From NCBI GenBank assembly GCA_023053545.1, contig JAKZAN010000004.1, positions 11,941,235-12,005,234 of the forward strand: a stretch of 64,000 nt of DNA. Reading direction: 5' to 3'. This document shows, piece by piece, positions 9,934-22,271 of this stretch. A model generated the notes under the pieces. The model was not told where the DNA came from, searched no databases, and saw only the letters and a program-made list of their open reading frames with translations. The stretch is from Lepidurus packardi. Lineage: Eukaryota; Arthropoda; Branchiopoda; Notostraca; Triopsidae. Position 1 is the first letter of the stretch, and the number at the start of each line of letters is the position of its first letter. The translations under genes were made by a program, and so were the position numbers.

Positions 9934-11895
9934 TCAAACTTGAGCCGTTTCAGACACTTCCATTTCTTCCTCGGAAGAAGACTCGTTGAGATCAGACCCA
10001 ATCGGCTGCCCTTCATCATCGCCTTCTTCATCTTCGTCTTCCCCACCAGATCCTGCATCTACTCACACAAATGATCATTTGATGAAATTTTAGGTATTTT
10101 TTTTTTTTTTTTACCGTCTTTATCGCTTTGTTCGCGAATACAGTTGGTTAGAATTGCTCGTACTGCTTCGTCGGTACTCGTTGGGAACCATCCATTCCGT
10201 TCGTCGCATTTTTCGTTCACAAGAGCTTGTAAAAGTAAGGCTTCAATTTCCGGAACTTTCAAATCACAGTACTACGCCAAAAAATCTCGTTAGAATCATT
10301 GAATAAATACAAATTCAATTCCATTCTACAATTATTACTTGGTAAAACATTTGCCGAGCAGGAGGAATGCGACCTGGCCGAAATAAGTAAGAATCTTCCA
10401 GTTTAGCACTCGCCTCCTCTTCGGTTAAGGAAGTGGGCGTGTCCTTCTCTTCTCCCTGTCCACTCTGGTTTAAGAGCTTCCTGTTGATGAGCGAAGTACG
10501 CGTTTTGGAAATGTTACTCGTCCGATAAGGCATCGTATAGTGCGCGTAGGAACGTTTGGCCTCCACTTTGGAATAAGCCCCGCCTACAAAGAAAGCGTCA
10601 CACTTGAATGTTCTCACACTTTCCCTTTTTCATACATTTTATTATGTATTAATTTTAATTTCTATTTTTTTTCATATTTTTTTTTTTACTTTACTTTGTT
10701 GTAAAGTATTTCTATTTATGGTAGATTTATTTATGATTTTTTTCTATTTTTATTTCATATAATACCTGCTTTACGGAGCCTGTAATCTAATGTTTGCCAA
10801 AACCTGGCTTCAGGAGACTGACGTGGATCAAATGCTAACTTGACCCATGAATTCCTCCAAGGTCCAGTGACGAAATAGAACGAAATGATGGGCAGAATGG
10901 CTTTAAGCTTGGCCTGGGGAAAATTGGGAGGAAGATGGGCTGTTAACGCAGCTTTGGACCAGACTGAACGCATTTCAAAGACCTGGAAATGGAATTGATA
11001 CTGAATTTGGTTACGTTTTCTCGTAGGAAGGTAGTAATGATTTTAATGAACCTGTTTAACTTGGTCGATTTGCTCTTGCGTTATGAGTTTGACAGGAAGT
11101 TGCTTGACAGCGATCTCTCGGGGTTTGGTGGGTACGAATTCATCGTCGAAATTCAAGAAAATGGCGTGTAAGGAACGGCGTTGGCGAACGCGGGAGATGA
11201 AATTGGACGGCTGGTTATCGGACCTCACTTCTTTGCGGAAATGGTAGTCTTGGGGCGCGTCCATGCGGGAAAAGGTGGGCGGGGTTAAGAAGAGTGGACA
11301 GGGTTGATCCAAATAGTCTCTGTCAACTAAATCTTTGGTGGTCAGTTGTGGTAGTATCGATTGATAGTCGCCTTCAGGGGTTTTTGTCATCGGAAGGTAC
11401 TGGAAATCACACATAGCTAGGTAAAAGAAAGAGTAACTTAGCAAAAGTTACAAGAAAAAACAGGTCTAATTACTTTTAAAGCGGTACGTCAGGTTTACTG
11501 TACCTAGGACGTGTACTTCGTATTCTGTTTTGACTTCTCCGGTGATTTTGGATCGTTTTTTGACTTGGTTGACCTTAATTAAGAGGTCAGAAGTGCTGGT
11601 TTTGTCGGCGCAAGCAGGTTTGGCGTAAATATCCTTGCGGAATCGTAACTCTAAGCGGCGATTGGTTCTATCATGGCACTAGCGAAAAGAGTACAATGAA
11701 TTATCTATCCATTACAATAATGAAAAGTTGTTTTTCGGATTCAGATTTGATACTTACAGAAGATATTTCCTCGATACCGCCCAGAGTGTCAAGTGCTTTA
11801 TCGACGTTGTGAACCAGGCCAGGATACTCGATACAAACGTAATTCTTATCAAGAGTTAAAGTTTTAGTCACATTTGGACAAGTACCATCTTCCAT
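9934..11895 (-). CDS. GTF3C5: General transcription factor 3C subunit 5 (TFIIIC63)
   Basis: Seven exons, 11895-11758, 11678-11474, 11416-11052, 10982-10766, 10583-10339, 10271-10115 and 10058-9934, join in frame to 483 residues (human 519). An in-frame ATG at 11910 would add five. TFIIIC binds A/B-box promoters of tRNA genes and recruits TFIIIB, and this subunit sits in the A-box-binding subcomplex. Matches include VCIEYPGLVHNVDKALDTLG, RLELRFRKD, MCDFQYLP, FLTPPTFSRMDAPQDYHFR, HAIFLNFDDEFVP, LPIISFYFVTGPWRNSWVKL with FDPR, SYAHYTMPYR, RPGRIPPARQMFYQ, and an acidic C-terminal tail (GEDEDEEGDDEG) like that of the human protein. All intron phases are consistent. Confidence 0.93.
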
Positions 11896-12422
11896 TTTAG
11901 AAGAAATCACTGAATTTTCATCGAGTTTTTCTGCTTTTTAATGCAGGTTTTATACTATAGGCTTACAAATATCGTATAATTTAAATTTCTACATGGGAAA
12001 TTCAAAACAAACACGGCTCTCAAAGCACGCCACGTGTGTAATGTATGGATTCCAGATCGATAGCACTTAGTTATCGGATAAGTATTGGCGATTATAATAT
12101 CGATAGCATATTCTGATTAAGCGCCATTTAAGAATGTTCATTTTTAACATTTTCAATACGGACTCAAAGCCCTAAACATATTACTCGTGATATTAAACAA
12201 GCATTATTCAATAAATAATAGTAATTAAAAGTGAAAAAGGAATAATAAAAATTAAAAACAAAATAATTAATAAATGCAATCGATTCGGCGAGTTTGTAAT
12301 TTGTAAAGTTGCGTTATAAAAAGCAAGGCGAATGAAATGCACAATCGCGAATTAAAGCACAGAAAAGTTAAGTTACATTGATATTCGTATTCAGCAATAA
12401 GGCGCAAGTAAATTAGACGTAA
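11896..12422. promoter_or_regulatory. GTF3C5 upstream region with TATCGATA motifs
   Basis: About 530 bp lies between GTF3C5 and the 3' end of the next gene. A TATCGATA octamer at 12098-12105 and ATCGATAG near 12057 match the DRE motif used by DREF at housekeeping promoters in insects. The rest is AT-rich and shows no coding signal. The assignment is by motif and position only. Confidence 0.4.
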
Positions 12423-13074
12423 TTATTGTCCAAAATTAGCTCTGAGATTCTCCATCCATTTCTGCCTTTGATCCTTTAATTCCCAGGCGCAGACTTTTTG
12501 AAGGATATTGGGACATTCATAATTAATATCTTCTGTAAAGCTTGTGGCGTCTTTATAACCGCTAAAATGCATGACTGCAGCACTTTTAACTAAAAAAATT
12601 GTTACGATGTATAGTAAAAATATGGAATGTTAATTAAATTACGGCAAAAGTAGCGGAAGAAACACGTATTATACGTGGCAATGATTCGATAGCCTTCCAC
12701 GTCTGGTTTGACGATAAAATTAGCATAATTGACGTTGGTCAGTAAAGGCAAATGGAGCATAGTTTCGTAAAGAATTGCATTATATTCCCAATGCTTAAAA
12801 TTCCCCTTTTCATCCAGAATTTCGAAGTGGTAACTAGAAAATAAATTAGAAGTAAGACGCGTAGTTCAATCTTAATAGGAATGTATACTCACATCGCTGG
12901 ATTTAACATTCTCACGTTGTTGAGATCTGAGACGAATTCCCAAACATCGTGCGGTTTCACATTCGGAATCTTTGTGCTAAAACTCGCATTCAAAGTATGT
13001 GGTTTAAAAGACCAGTAAACGACTAGACATACTAGTAATACTAAAGTGATCTTCTTTAGCTGTTTAATTTTCAT
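12423..13074 (-). CDS. Membrane-anchored SRPBCC/START-like protein, unnamed
   Basis: Three exons, 13074-12893, 12833-12643 and 12589-12423, join in frame to 179 residues. The first 25 or so residues are a basic start followed by a hydrophobic helix (LKKITLVLLVCLVVYWSF), probably a signal anchor. Next comes a pattern typical of the SRPBCC (Bet v1/polyketide cyclase-like) fold: KIPNVKPHDVWEFVSDLNNV with MLNPA, an EYNAILYETMLHLPLLTNVN strand region, and VKPDVEGYRIIATYNTCF. The C-terminus is polar (VCAWELKDQRQKWMENLRAN). Such folds bind hydrophobic ligands, but nothing here shows which. The ATG at 13074 was chosen because an upstream in-frame ATG (13110) precedes the charged leader. I do not recognise a named orthologue; function is open. 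Confidence 0.7.
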
Positions 13075-13575
13075 CTTAGCAAAAACCGGGAAATTAAAGT
13101 AATCTAACAAACATGGCGCGATAAAGTTAAAACAAACAAACCGCCCCCTGAGTTACAATCGCAATCCAGATAAATCGGTATCGATTTCGAGTATATTTGT
13201 CCTACCCAGTCCCATGTAAGATAAACCGACGTTTCCAATAAAGTCAACCCCAGGCTTGTTGCGTTACTTCGGCCTGCAGTTCTTATCAATGGTGCAAATA
13301 TGCAACTACGAACAAGCAACAGTTACCGAACGGAATGGTGCGCCTAACCGGACTTGTCGCACTACTTGGGCTTGATCTTACTTCGAGAATTGGCCGTTTT
13401 TCAAACGCGGGTTGTTCGGAAAAGGCCATGTAAGAGCCACACCCCTTTACTGTTTTCGGTACATTTTAGAACGTGGTTCGTGCGGCTTCAAAGTACACGT
13501 CACTGGGTAATGTTTTGATTGGAAAGATTTAGCGAATTTTTGTTTGTCTTGTTGCCGGAATCCTAGCTAGAAACC
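13075..13575. promoter_or_regulatory. Divergent promoter, SRPBCC-like (-) / TMED (+)
   Basis: A 500-bp head-to-head spacer with locally higher GC than the surroundings. It contains GTATCGATTTCGAG near 13179 (TATCGAT, DRE-like). Both genes must be transcribed outward from it. No ORF is supported. Confidence 0.45.
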
Positions 13576-14559
13576 ATGCATCAGTATTGCTATATAATCT
13601 TTGCTCTATTCCTGGCGTCCACACAAGCTTTGTATTTCCATATCGGCGAAACGGAAAGGAAATGTTTTATCGAAGAAATCCCAGATGAAACTATGGTCAT
13701 AGGTAGGGGTTGCCAAAAAATAACGTCTTCTGCTCTTTTTCTGCTTATGAAGAATACAAAATTGACAATTTTTTGTTTCATCTTTCAGGAAATTATAAAG
13801 TTGAGCTTCACGATCCCAGAACTGGTGGTTTTATGCCTTCAAGCCCTGGGATTGGCATGCATGTTGAAGTTAAAGATCCTGATGATAAAGTGATGCTGTC
13901 CAAAGTAAGGATTCAATAATTATCATTACGTTTAGATTCATTTCTCTATTAATTATTTACTTTTTCTTATTTTTTTGCCTTATTTCTAGGTTTATAGTTC
14001 TGAAGGCAAATTCACGTTTACTTCCCACAGCCCTGGAGAACACGTTATTTGCCTCTACTCTAATAGTACCAAATGGTTTTCTGGAACCCAATTGGTAATG
14101 ATTACATAATAATGAACCAAATTAGTTAGTTGATAAAGCTTATACTAATTATAATTATTCATAATTTTCCTATTTGTTTTTCACCCAAAGAGAGTTCATC
14201 TCGATATTCAAGTTGGAGAACAAGCAATTGATTACGCGGCGGTAGCGCAGAATGAAAAGCTTTCAGAATTGCAATTGCGAGTTCGGCAATTATTGGATCA
14301 AGTGGAACAAATTTCCAAAGAACAAAACTACCAACGAGTATGATTCAAAGAAACGTCTACAAACTTATTTAACTCAACATTGTTATTTATCTCCTTTTTT
14401 TTCTCTTAGTATCGTGAGGAACGTTTCCGACAAACCAGTGAAAGCACTAATCAAAGGGTTTTATGGTGGTCTTTGGCGCAAACAGCCGTCCTATTAGTTA
14501 TGGGTGCGTGGCAAATGAGACATTTGAAAAGCTTCTTTGAGGCCAAAAAATTGGTCTAA
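13576..14559 (+). CDS. TMED9: p24 cargo receptor, TMED4/9 type (eclair-like)
   Basis: Five exons, 13576-13702, 13789-13904, 13990-14094, 14191-14337 and 14410-14559, join to 214 residues. p24 proteins cycle between ER and Golgi in COPI/COPII vesicles as cargo receptors. A signal peptide ([18 protein letters not shown]) is followed by the GOLD domain ([40 protein letters not shown] with a disulphide cysteine pair), and the coiled coil [38 protein letters not shown] leads into the single transmembrane helix. The cytosolic tail SFFEAKKLV carries the diphenylalanine and dilysine COPI signals of the alpha subfamily. Similarity to vertebrate TMED9/TMED4 is close throughout; these two cannot be told apart here, and a single arthropod orthologue is expected. 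Confidence 0.95.
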
Positions 14560-15138
14560 ATGTCTAGATTACAGATCTTTTCTTTTTTTTTGGTTCTTTT
14601 TGTGCTGTCGTATCGATGTTTTAAAAGCAAAAATGACCTGTGTGTGCAAGGACTTATAAAGGTGAAGGTGAAATTGACTTGCTTTTTCGTTGTAATAAAT
14701 GAAAAATAATTGGCCATACTAATAGCTTGCAGTTTTTCCTTAATCGAGGTAAATCTTTTGCCCTTTAGTAGCTTTTCCAACGCCAACTTCGTCTTTAAAA
14801 GACTTTCATTGTTGACCTTTCAACAAATTCAAAACTTTCATTGTTGACCTTTTAACCGCTGCCACTAAATACTTCTACTCCTACGTACTACACTTTATTA
14901 GTGTAAAGTAATAAACTTTAAGAGCGTTAACGTTTAACTAATAAATTAGTCTTTCATTGACTAATTTACTTAGTTTATTGAATTATTATTTCTATTAAAT
15001 TAGTTTAAATTGCTACTTGCGTGCCATCTAGGAAAGCATCGAAGAAACTTTTTTGTTCACCGAAAGGGTGAAAATAAATCATTCTGTTTACACAGGCACG
15101 TGCGAGGACCTTCTAGAAAACCGGAAAACGACTCCAAT
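14560..15138. other. Spacer TMED to PRDX3
   Basis: The TMED 3' UTR carries an AATAAA poly(A) signal at 14694-14699. A short direct repeat (CTTTCATTGTTGACCTTT) occurs at about 14804 and 14836. The rest is presumed PRDX3 promoter; an open frame upstream of its ATG is probably 5' UTR. Confidence 0.5.
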
Positions 15139-16375
15139 ATGTCGTTCATATCTGCTCTCGTTAAATCTTCGGTAACCATTTCGATTAAAATTTGTCATAT
15201 TAGACTGATTATTTACATGAGTAGCGTATTATTTTCTCTTGTTTAGGTGTCTTTGGCGAAGTATGCGAACCATGGAATTACGTCACGAGCTTTTTCTACG
15301 AGTATGTTAAAAAGCGATAGTTTGATTCTTTATTTGACAGTTCAATTGGAAATGAGTCTATTTTTCATTAGGTTTGAGGCTGTTAGATGCGAAAGTTCAG
15401 CACCCAGCACCTGAATTTAAGGGAACAGCTGTTGTCAACTCTCAGTTCAAGGATATCAGTTTGGCGGACTTCAAGGGCAAATACCTTGTCCTTTTTTTCT
15501 ACCCGCTCGATTTGTAAACATACGCTAAGTTACATTTCTAATTGAGTTAACTACATACATATATACATTTCATTTAACGTGTAGCACCTTTGTTTGCCCT
15601 ACTGAGATTGTCGCATTCAGCGAAAGGATCCAAGATTTTAAGAAAATCGATGCCGAAGTGGTCGGAGTGTCCACTGATTCGCATTTTAGCCATTTGGCAT
15701 GGATCAACACTCCTCGCAAGGTTTCAAATAACTCAAATCTGTAAGCCGTTTCATTCTAGAAAAGCTTTTTACGAGTAGGAAGGAGGATTGGGCGGCTTAA
15801 ACTACCCATTACTGTCGGACTTTCATAAAACTATCGCGAGAGATTATGGAGTTCTCGTAGAATCAGCTGGAATCGCTTTACGCGGTTTGTTTATCATCGA
15901 CCCTCAAGTAAAATAAATAAATTCAATAGTAAATCAATAGAGAACAAACAAATAATAAATCAATAGTAACTAAACAATTAAATAGTCAATAAATAAATTA
16001 TATAAATAATGAATACATAATGAAGTAGAATAAATTACATTATATTCAAAGTAATAAGATTTAAATACAATCGAGGTACTCTTTATTGTCGGATTTTCGT
16101 TTAGGGAATTGTTCGCCAAATTACGATCAATGATTTGCCTGTTGGACGTTCAGTAGACGAAACCTTACGACTAATTAAAGCTTTCCAATTTGTCGAAAAG
16201 CACGGCGAAGGTAATTTCTAACTAAATCCAACATTTCGGAAAATAAATTAGTGAATTAACCTAACTTTAATGGATATAATGAACAGTTTGCCCTGCGGAT
16301 TGGAAACCAGATTCGCCTACCATCAATCCCGATCCTATCAAGTCTCGCAAGTACTTTGAAAAAGTGAACAAGTAA
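15139..16375 (+). CDS. PRDX3: Peroxiredoxin-3, mitochondrial 2-Cys
   Basis: Seven exons, 15139-15171, 15247-15301, 15372-15513, 15585-15720, 15779-15907, 16105-16210 and 16287-16375, join to 229 residues. Prx3 reduces H2O2 and peroxynitrite in the mitochondrial matrix using thioredoxin-2. The leader ([20 protein letters not shown]) is basic and serine-rich, as in matrix import signals. The peroxidatic Cys81 lies in [16 protein letters not shown] and the resolving Cys202 in HGEVCPADW. Supporting motifs are [26 protein letters not shown] in the variant [17 protein letters not shown], and [11 protein letters not shown]. Both GGLGG and the C-terminal YF (KYFEKVNK) are kept, the pair that makes eukaryotic 2-Cys Prxs sensitive to over-oxidation. 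It converges on SUOX with about 250 bp between. Confidence 0.95.
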
Positions 16376-16627
16376 AGCAATTTTTTGGGGGGGATTGCAA
16401 TTGAATGTCTTATCTAAAACTGGAGAAAACTTTTAGCTTTTTAAATACAACTTTTCGGTTTGGTTAAACCCACCGCTTTGGTCCCTTATCTACGTTCGTA
16501 AGTACTGAGTTAAAGCTATCAGATCTTTCAAGTTCACCATTTTCCAACCCAAAACCATAACCAACTTCTAACCATTTTCCAACTCCCAAAACCACAAAAA
16601 ACCATAACAACAAACCCAAAAGAGTCT

Positions 16628-18867
16628 CTAGGTTTCAACCTTGACTCGGATTTTGTGATACGCGTTGCTTAAGAGCCCTCTTAGGTTCCAAATGTGCTCG
16701 AAAGTCTCTGGCTGCGAATTATAAGACGAATCGGCCGCTTTAACCCACAATTCGACCTCAGCCTAACGAAAAAAAAGGAGAATCTCAATTACGACTTGCC
16801 TCTTTAGGCTTAAACTCTACAAAATCAGACGTTTTAAAGAGTTCTAACTTACCTGATCCTCGGGAACAGGAATATTCGCAGTCCAACGAGTCCAGGCCCA
16901 ATTTTTGGTATAAACTTGATCCGGATCGGCTCCATTAACGTCCAATAACTTCGCAGTATGCCAAGTTTTCCCTTGATTGGCGCTTACGTCAACTCTCACG
17001 ATGCCACGCCCACCTCCACTCCAAGCGTAACCTAAAAGGTAGTTCAAATAATCAAAATGATCAAAAAAATCATTACAAAGAATGGGAATTTGGACCTTTG
17101 GTGGTGATTTTTCCATCTTTGGGCTTAAGAACAGAGCCATCTATCGGCAAAGCAAACGCAGAAGTGACTGGCATCTCTTGGATGGAAGGCGCGCTTTTAA
17201 AATCGACAGTATCCCAATCCACACTGGGAGAGAAGCTTTTATAGTCGTTCTGCTGCCAATGGGAGGAACTTTCGTCTTCGGACACCACAATTCGAGTCAG
17301 CCACTTGACAGATCTCGCTCCTGTAACGCCAGGAACCAAAACTCGCACGGGGAAACCGTGATCGCGAGTTAAAGGGGCGCCGTTCATCTTAAAGGCCAAG
17401 ACGACGTCCCCATTGGGATCCAGAGCCTTCTGGAGAGGAATAGAAGCGCCATACGGTTGGCTAGCAGGGTCTGTATCCAATCCTTCAAACTAAAACGAGA
17501 TAAAATCCCGAAATAATTGAAGATAAATCACATAAATCCATTATTTTACGCTATATGTCATACTTGAACGTGTTTAGCTATTCCAGGATCATCAGGATTC
17601 AATCCAGCAGCTATTAAAACGTCCCTTAAGCGCACTCCGGTCCATTCTGCATTGCCAATAGCAGCTTGGGTCCACTCCAAGCCCTTGACAGGCTTTATCT
17701 ACACGATTGTCAAGGTTAAAATCGTTAAAACTAGTTAAAATCGTTGAATTTGACTGTAGATGAGCGTTTACTTTGTTCATTTCTGAACGGCGATTGCCGG
17801 AGCACTGAACTGCCGCTGTTATGGTGACTTGGGGGAATTTGGTCTGCAAATCTTGCAGGTTTAGGCTCAAATCTCGTACGCCAGGGCCCACGATGTCCAA
17901 TGCGTAGTCATCTGGGTTCACTGCTGGTACTGGCAAATGATTCCTGACGTAAAACACATCCCTATAAGGCAAAGAGGTTCTATTTACAGATGCTAAGACA
18001 AAGAGTGGATGGAAAGTAAGTATTGAACTACGTGGGTGTGATGAAGGTTTCGACTAGCAAAGAGGCAGGAGGTTCAGCATTACAAGGTTTCCTCGACCGG
18101 TACTGGAGGACTGGATGCCGACGAGGTTCACTCGCCCAAGGATCTTCCATATTCGCTAGAGCCAATTTCTCCTCTCCTGACTTTAAATTCCCTAGTAATT
18201 ATTTTGAAAAAAACTCACCTAATCATTCTTGAAACATTCTAGATTACCGATGCGATATTTCTCGAGCATTATTAAAATGCCAGGCAATTTATGGACCGCG
18301 TACAGCTCCCAAAATGGTTCAATTGAACCTCCAGCTCCCATTAAAATGTTATCACCACCTAAAACAAACCAAAATTACAGAAAAAGAGAATAAATAGAAT
18401 AAAAATGTGTTTTAAATCAGGACAAATCAAATACGAACTTTACCTGGATGTTTTTTGACAAAATCGGTGATATCGTACACTCCTTGTTTGTACGACACCC
18501 AAATTCGCTCTTTCATCGCAGCATGTTGAGCCACATCATCCAAGGAATAGGTAGGAAGTCCTTCAACGAAAGTTCCAACCTGCTCTGGATCGCGAATGAA
18601 ATTCGACGGCGGTTTCTTTTCAGATTGAGCTCGGATTTCTGCTGCATGCAGGGTGGTAGATCGTTTCTTCCAGTAAATGTAGCCGAGACCGGCCGCGCTT
18701 CCGGTAAGGAGGTACAGCACTGGCCAGTTTTTCAATTTGGACTGAGGTTCTTCATTCTGCTGCGAATAACTCCGCGATCTTGTCTTGAAATAACCAAACG
18801 CAGAAGCCGCACGGCAGGGGAAATGATTTGCAAACTGTCGACCGAACAATTGCGGCGTGTGCAACAT
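16628..18867 (-). CDS. SUOX: Sulfite oxidase
   Basis: Eight exons, 18867-18444, 18358-18248, 18191-18032, 17961-17772, 17698-17564, 17489-17096, 17031-16853 and 16762-16628, join to 575 residues (human 545). The enzyme oxidises sulfite to sulfate in the mitochondrial intermembrane space and passes electrons to cytochrome c. Domains in order are a bipartite leader (arginine-rich stretch, then [19 protein letters not shown]), a cytochrome b5 domain with heme ligands His140 in HPGGD and His164 in [10 protein letters not shown], the molybdopterin domain with the Mo-binding Cys near 285 in [11 protein letters not shown], and [14 protein letters not shown]. The dimerisation domain follows ([31 protein letters not shown]). 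All frames join cleanly. It is head-to-head with TAPT1. Confidence 0.95.
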
Positions 18868-19368
18868 TTTCTTTTAGGCGTTTACCAGGCAACTGTGAAC
18901 ACAAAAACGGGTACATGCGAAATATATATCCTCGGGCATGCTATAATCTGTAATTACGTATTATTCTAGAATGTTATCGAAAGAAAAAGGTTCGAAAAAA
19001 GGAAACATACGCTATCTTTAAGTGTCCTTTCCAAGTACTATGTACGCAATACGGAGGATTGTTTTCGTGATACAAATTTTAACGCATGCCAATAAATTGC
19101 AACACTACTTATCTTGTTTTTCTTACTTTATTTTTTATTAATATTTCCGCATCTCAACGTACCGCGCTAGGTCGAAAGGCGGGCTTATGCGCAGTATTTG
19201 TATTGTTAAAGTGACGAATAAATCGATTGCTAGTAAGGAATGGAATTATCTTTGTTAATCGATTGTAAGAATCGTTTATCGTTCTACATTGTTTTTGTTT
19301 TCCTACTTCCACGCGCACGAAACTTGTGCGGTATTCAGTTAGTATTATTGCTTTAAATAGTGAGAAAA
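18868..19368. promoter_or_regulatory. Divergent promoter, SUOX (-) / TAPT1 (+)
   Basis: A 500-bp spacer between two start codons. ATCGATT-type words occur at about 19221 and 19258. No coding potential is seen. Confidence 0.4.
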
Positions 19369-22090
19369 ATGGCTTCTTTTAGAAAGTTTTTCACGGACGA
19401 AATAACGCGAGGCTATTTGTTGGAACATGACGAAGAACGTTATGCAGCTCGGAGGGAGAAAGTGTATGCTTTCATGAAAATCCCGCGCGAGTTGGAAAAA
19501 TTTATGGCGTACGGCTTCTTTCAATGCACAGATTCTCTCTTGTTTATATACACGTTTTTACCTTTGCGATGCGTCCTAGCTACATGGGCTTTACTCACTC
19601 GTCCTCTCTCCAAAGTTCTCTGGTTAGTTATCTCTTCTCATTTTTAGCTCATAGTAATAAATTTAATTTGATATTTATAAAAATTCTAATTCATTCTTGG
19701 AACTAAAACAGATTTGTAGGTTAATTTAACTTCGTTATTCTCAATCTTCCAGGCCAGAACGGTACAAAAGCTTGCGAATATTACGACCAGCAGAAATTGT
19801 TGATCTTCTGAAAGGATTCATTATTATCACCTGTTCTTTACTTCTATCATATGTGGACACATCCATGATATACCATATGATCAAATCCCAGTCTGTCATC
19901 AAACTCTACTTGTTCTACAACATGCTTGAAGTAATAACAATAATAATACAAAATAAGATAATAAAATAAATAATAATACAAATAGAAATAATAACAAAAT
20001 AAAGAATACTACAAATAGAAATGATTTTAAAAAAACAGAAAAAATGTACAGTATTTTTGTCTTTTTTTCGTAAGGTGGCTGACCGATTATTCTCTGCGTT
20101 TGGCCAAGATACTGTAGATTCGCTATTTTGGACGGCTACTGAGCCCCGTGGACGCAAAAGGGAGCACTTGGGAGTTCTACCGCACTTATTCCTAACGTTA
20201 GCTTACGTTCGTAAGTCTCCGACCCAAGCAAACGAATTTAAAAACGCCAATGAAAAGTTTAAGCTAAGTAAAATGAATAAAACTAAGTCAAGTTTCATTC
20301 CCTGAATAGTTCTGCATACGCTGCTGGTTCTTCTCCAAGCCACAACCCTTAATGTTGCCATTAATTCGAGCAATAAAGCTTTGTTGACTATCATGATGTC
20401 AAATAACGTAAGGAAATGGATTTTATGTTTGTAAAAACCCTAAATTCTACAGAAAATGGTCCGTTTCTGTTTTTGTACAGTTTGTGGAATTGAAAGGAAG
20501 CGTTTTCAAGAAATTCGATAAGAATAATCTCTACCAGTTGTCTTGTTCGGACGTCCGAGAAAGATTCCACCTGTTCATTTTGCTCTTTGTCGTCGTACTT
20601 CAGACGATGAAAGAGTATGCGTGGATGGAAGAGCGCTTTTGGGTGCTCTTTCCAGATTGCCTTATGGTTCTCGGTTCGGAAATTCTGGTCGATTGGACCA
20701 AACACGCCTTCGTGACGCGCTTTAACGAATTCCCCGCAGAGATTTACCGCGATTATACGCTAAGTCTGGCTTACGATCTGGCTCAAACGAAGCAAAAACA
20801 CGTAAATCTAATTTTTTTCATTTTTTTTCTACTACCAAGCGTATGTTTTACGTTCTTTCAAGTTTGCTAAATTATTTGCAAATTTTTTTTAAAGAACCGT
20901 TCGCGATTTAATAACTTGCAAAGGTTTGGTTCAGTACCGACCGAACTAAACGAAGGCGGGGCTTAAAACGCGTTATTTGGGTTACGGCCGTCGTTGCAAA
21001 CTCATTCCAGTAACCAAACTCACGGTACCCGGGTTTGCTTCACGAGTCCGGCGAGAGTGACATCAACCGCAGCGGTTAGATTGTTCACTATTTCACCCTC
21101 TGCGAGTTACCAAGTCTGGCCGGAGTAACGCCACGAGTCCGGCCCGCGCTTATAGGAAATGTCCGTAGCAGTCAGTTTACTCGCGATCCGTGACGTCATA
21201 GTAACCCACGTGTCTTGAAATTCTTTACATTTCTTTCATTAGTAGCTCAGTTACTACTTCACTCACGATAAAAGCAAACATATTTCTAGAAGCTAGATTT
21301 CTGCGCTCTTTTACAACAATCGTTTCGATTTCCTTTAAGAAGAAAGAGCGTTTAAATGTTTTGTTTGTGTGCGCAGGCGTTCACGGATCATGCGGATTTG
21401 GTAGCTCGGCGTATGGGCTTCATCCCCTTACCGTTAAGCGTCTTATTATCGCGGATCATCTTCCAATCGTGCAGGATCGAAGACTGGGCTTCAGTGATCC
21501 TTCTGCTTGTGGGTTATTGTACCCTCACTTCTTTCCGCGTGCTCAACAACCTAGTCATGCTGGGCAAAGCGTGTGATCTCATCGACAATCACCAAAAAGC
21601 GAAAGCTCAAGCGTCGTCTGCCGCCCAACAGACCGCTGCTTCCACCGCCAGCGCCCCTGCCGGTGTTCCGGTGTCTCATTTGCACGTTTCGAACTCGCCG
21701 CGACTTTCGCGCGTGGATATGAAGGATGAAAACAGCGCCAATTCGGAGAATCCTCGCTCCGTTAGTGAAGAACGACAGCGGCCGACTATGCACATCAAAT
21801 GCCGCTCAGTTTCGCATTCGCCGCCCCGGATAGTTCACAGACAAGGTCTGCTGAAAGCCGATCGGACGTGCTTTAAGCGATTGTCTAGTTGGGGGGAAGA
21901 ATTTGAGCCCCATTTGGAAACTTGCAAACCCATGTTCTCCAACAGCGCCGTCAGTCTGACTAGCTTGTGTTTAAACGAGGAAGTGTGGGACGACACAATG
22001 GATCTTGGCCCAGAAAACAACAGCAAGACTGAAGAGTCGACCCGTGTGAATCCTATTTCTACGGAAAATAAACCTGTGGATAGCGTTTAA
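19369..22090 (+). CDS. TAPT1: TAPT1, transmembrane protein of the POD1 family
   Basis: Six exons, 19369-19622, 19753-19930, 20075-20210, 20310-20407, 20481-20801 and 21377-22090, join to 566 residues (human TAPT1 567). The protein is a multi-pass ER/ciliary-base membrane protein needed in vertebrates for ciliogenesis and axial patterning. Matches include FMAYGFFQCTDSLLFIYTFL, ILRPAEIVDLLKG, MIYHMIKSQSVIKLYLFYNM, VADRLFSAFGQD, LFWTATEPRGRKREHLGV, QATTLNVAINSSNKALLTIM with MSNN, FVELKGSVFKKFDKNNLYQL, RFWVLFPDCLMVLGSEI, KHAFVTRFNE and VARRMGFIPLPLSVLL. After the last membrane span, the C-terminal 160 residues are polar, low-complexity and poorly conserved. The ATG at 19369 opens on MASFRKFFTDEITRGY; short upstream in-frame codons look like leader. 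Confidence 0.95.
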
Positions 22091-22271
22091 GCAAAATCTT
22101 TATGTATGCCGGGTGTGAATACAAACTGAAACTATAAACCAGGTCTCATGTCAACTCTTTTGAACTCTTCTCACGTCTAAGAGGGTTCAAAGGATCGATT
22201 GCTACGCAATCTGAAACAACAAACTAAATCGAAAGTTCTTTTTAACGTTTCAAGTCCTTTAGGGTGGGATC

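Noticed and set aside
20920-20940. GGTTCAGTACC as a possible tRNA or SINE B box
   Set aside because: No matching A box at the right distance and no cloverleaf can be drawn.
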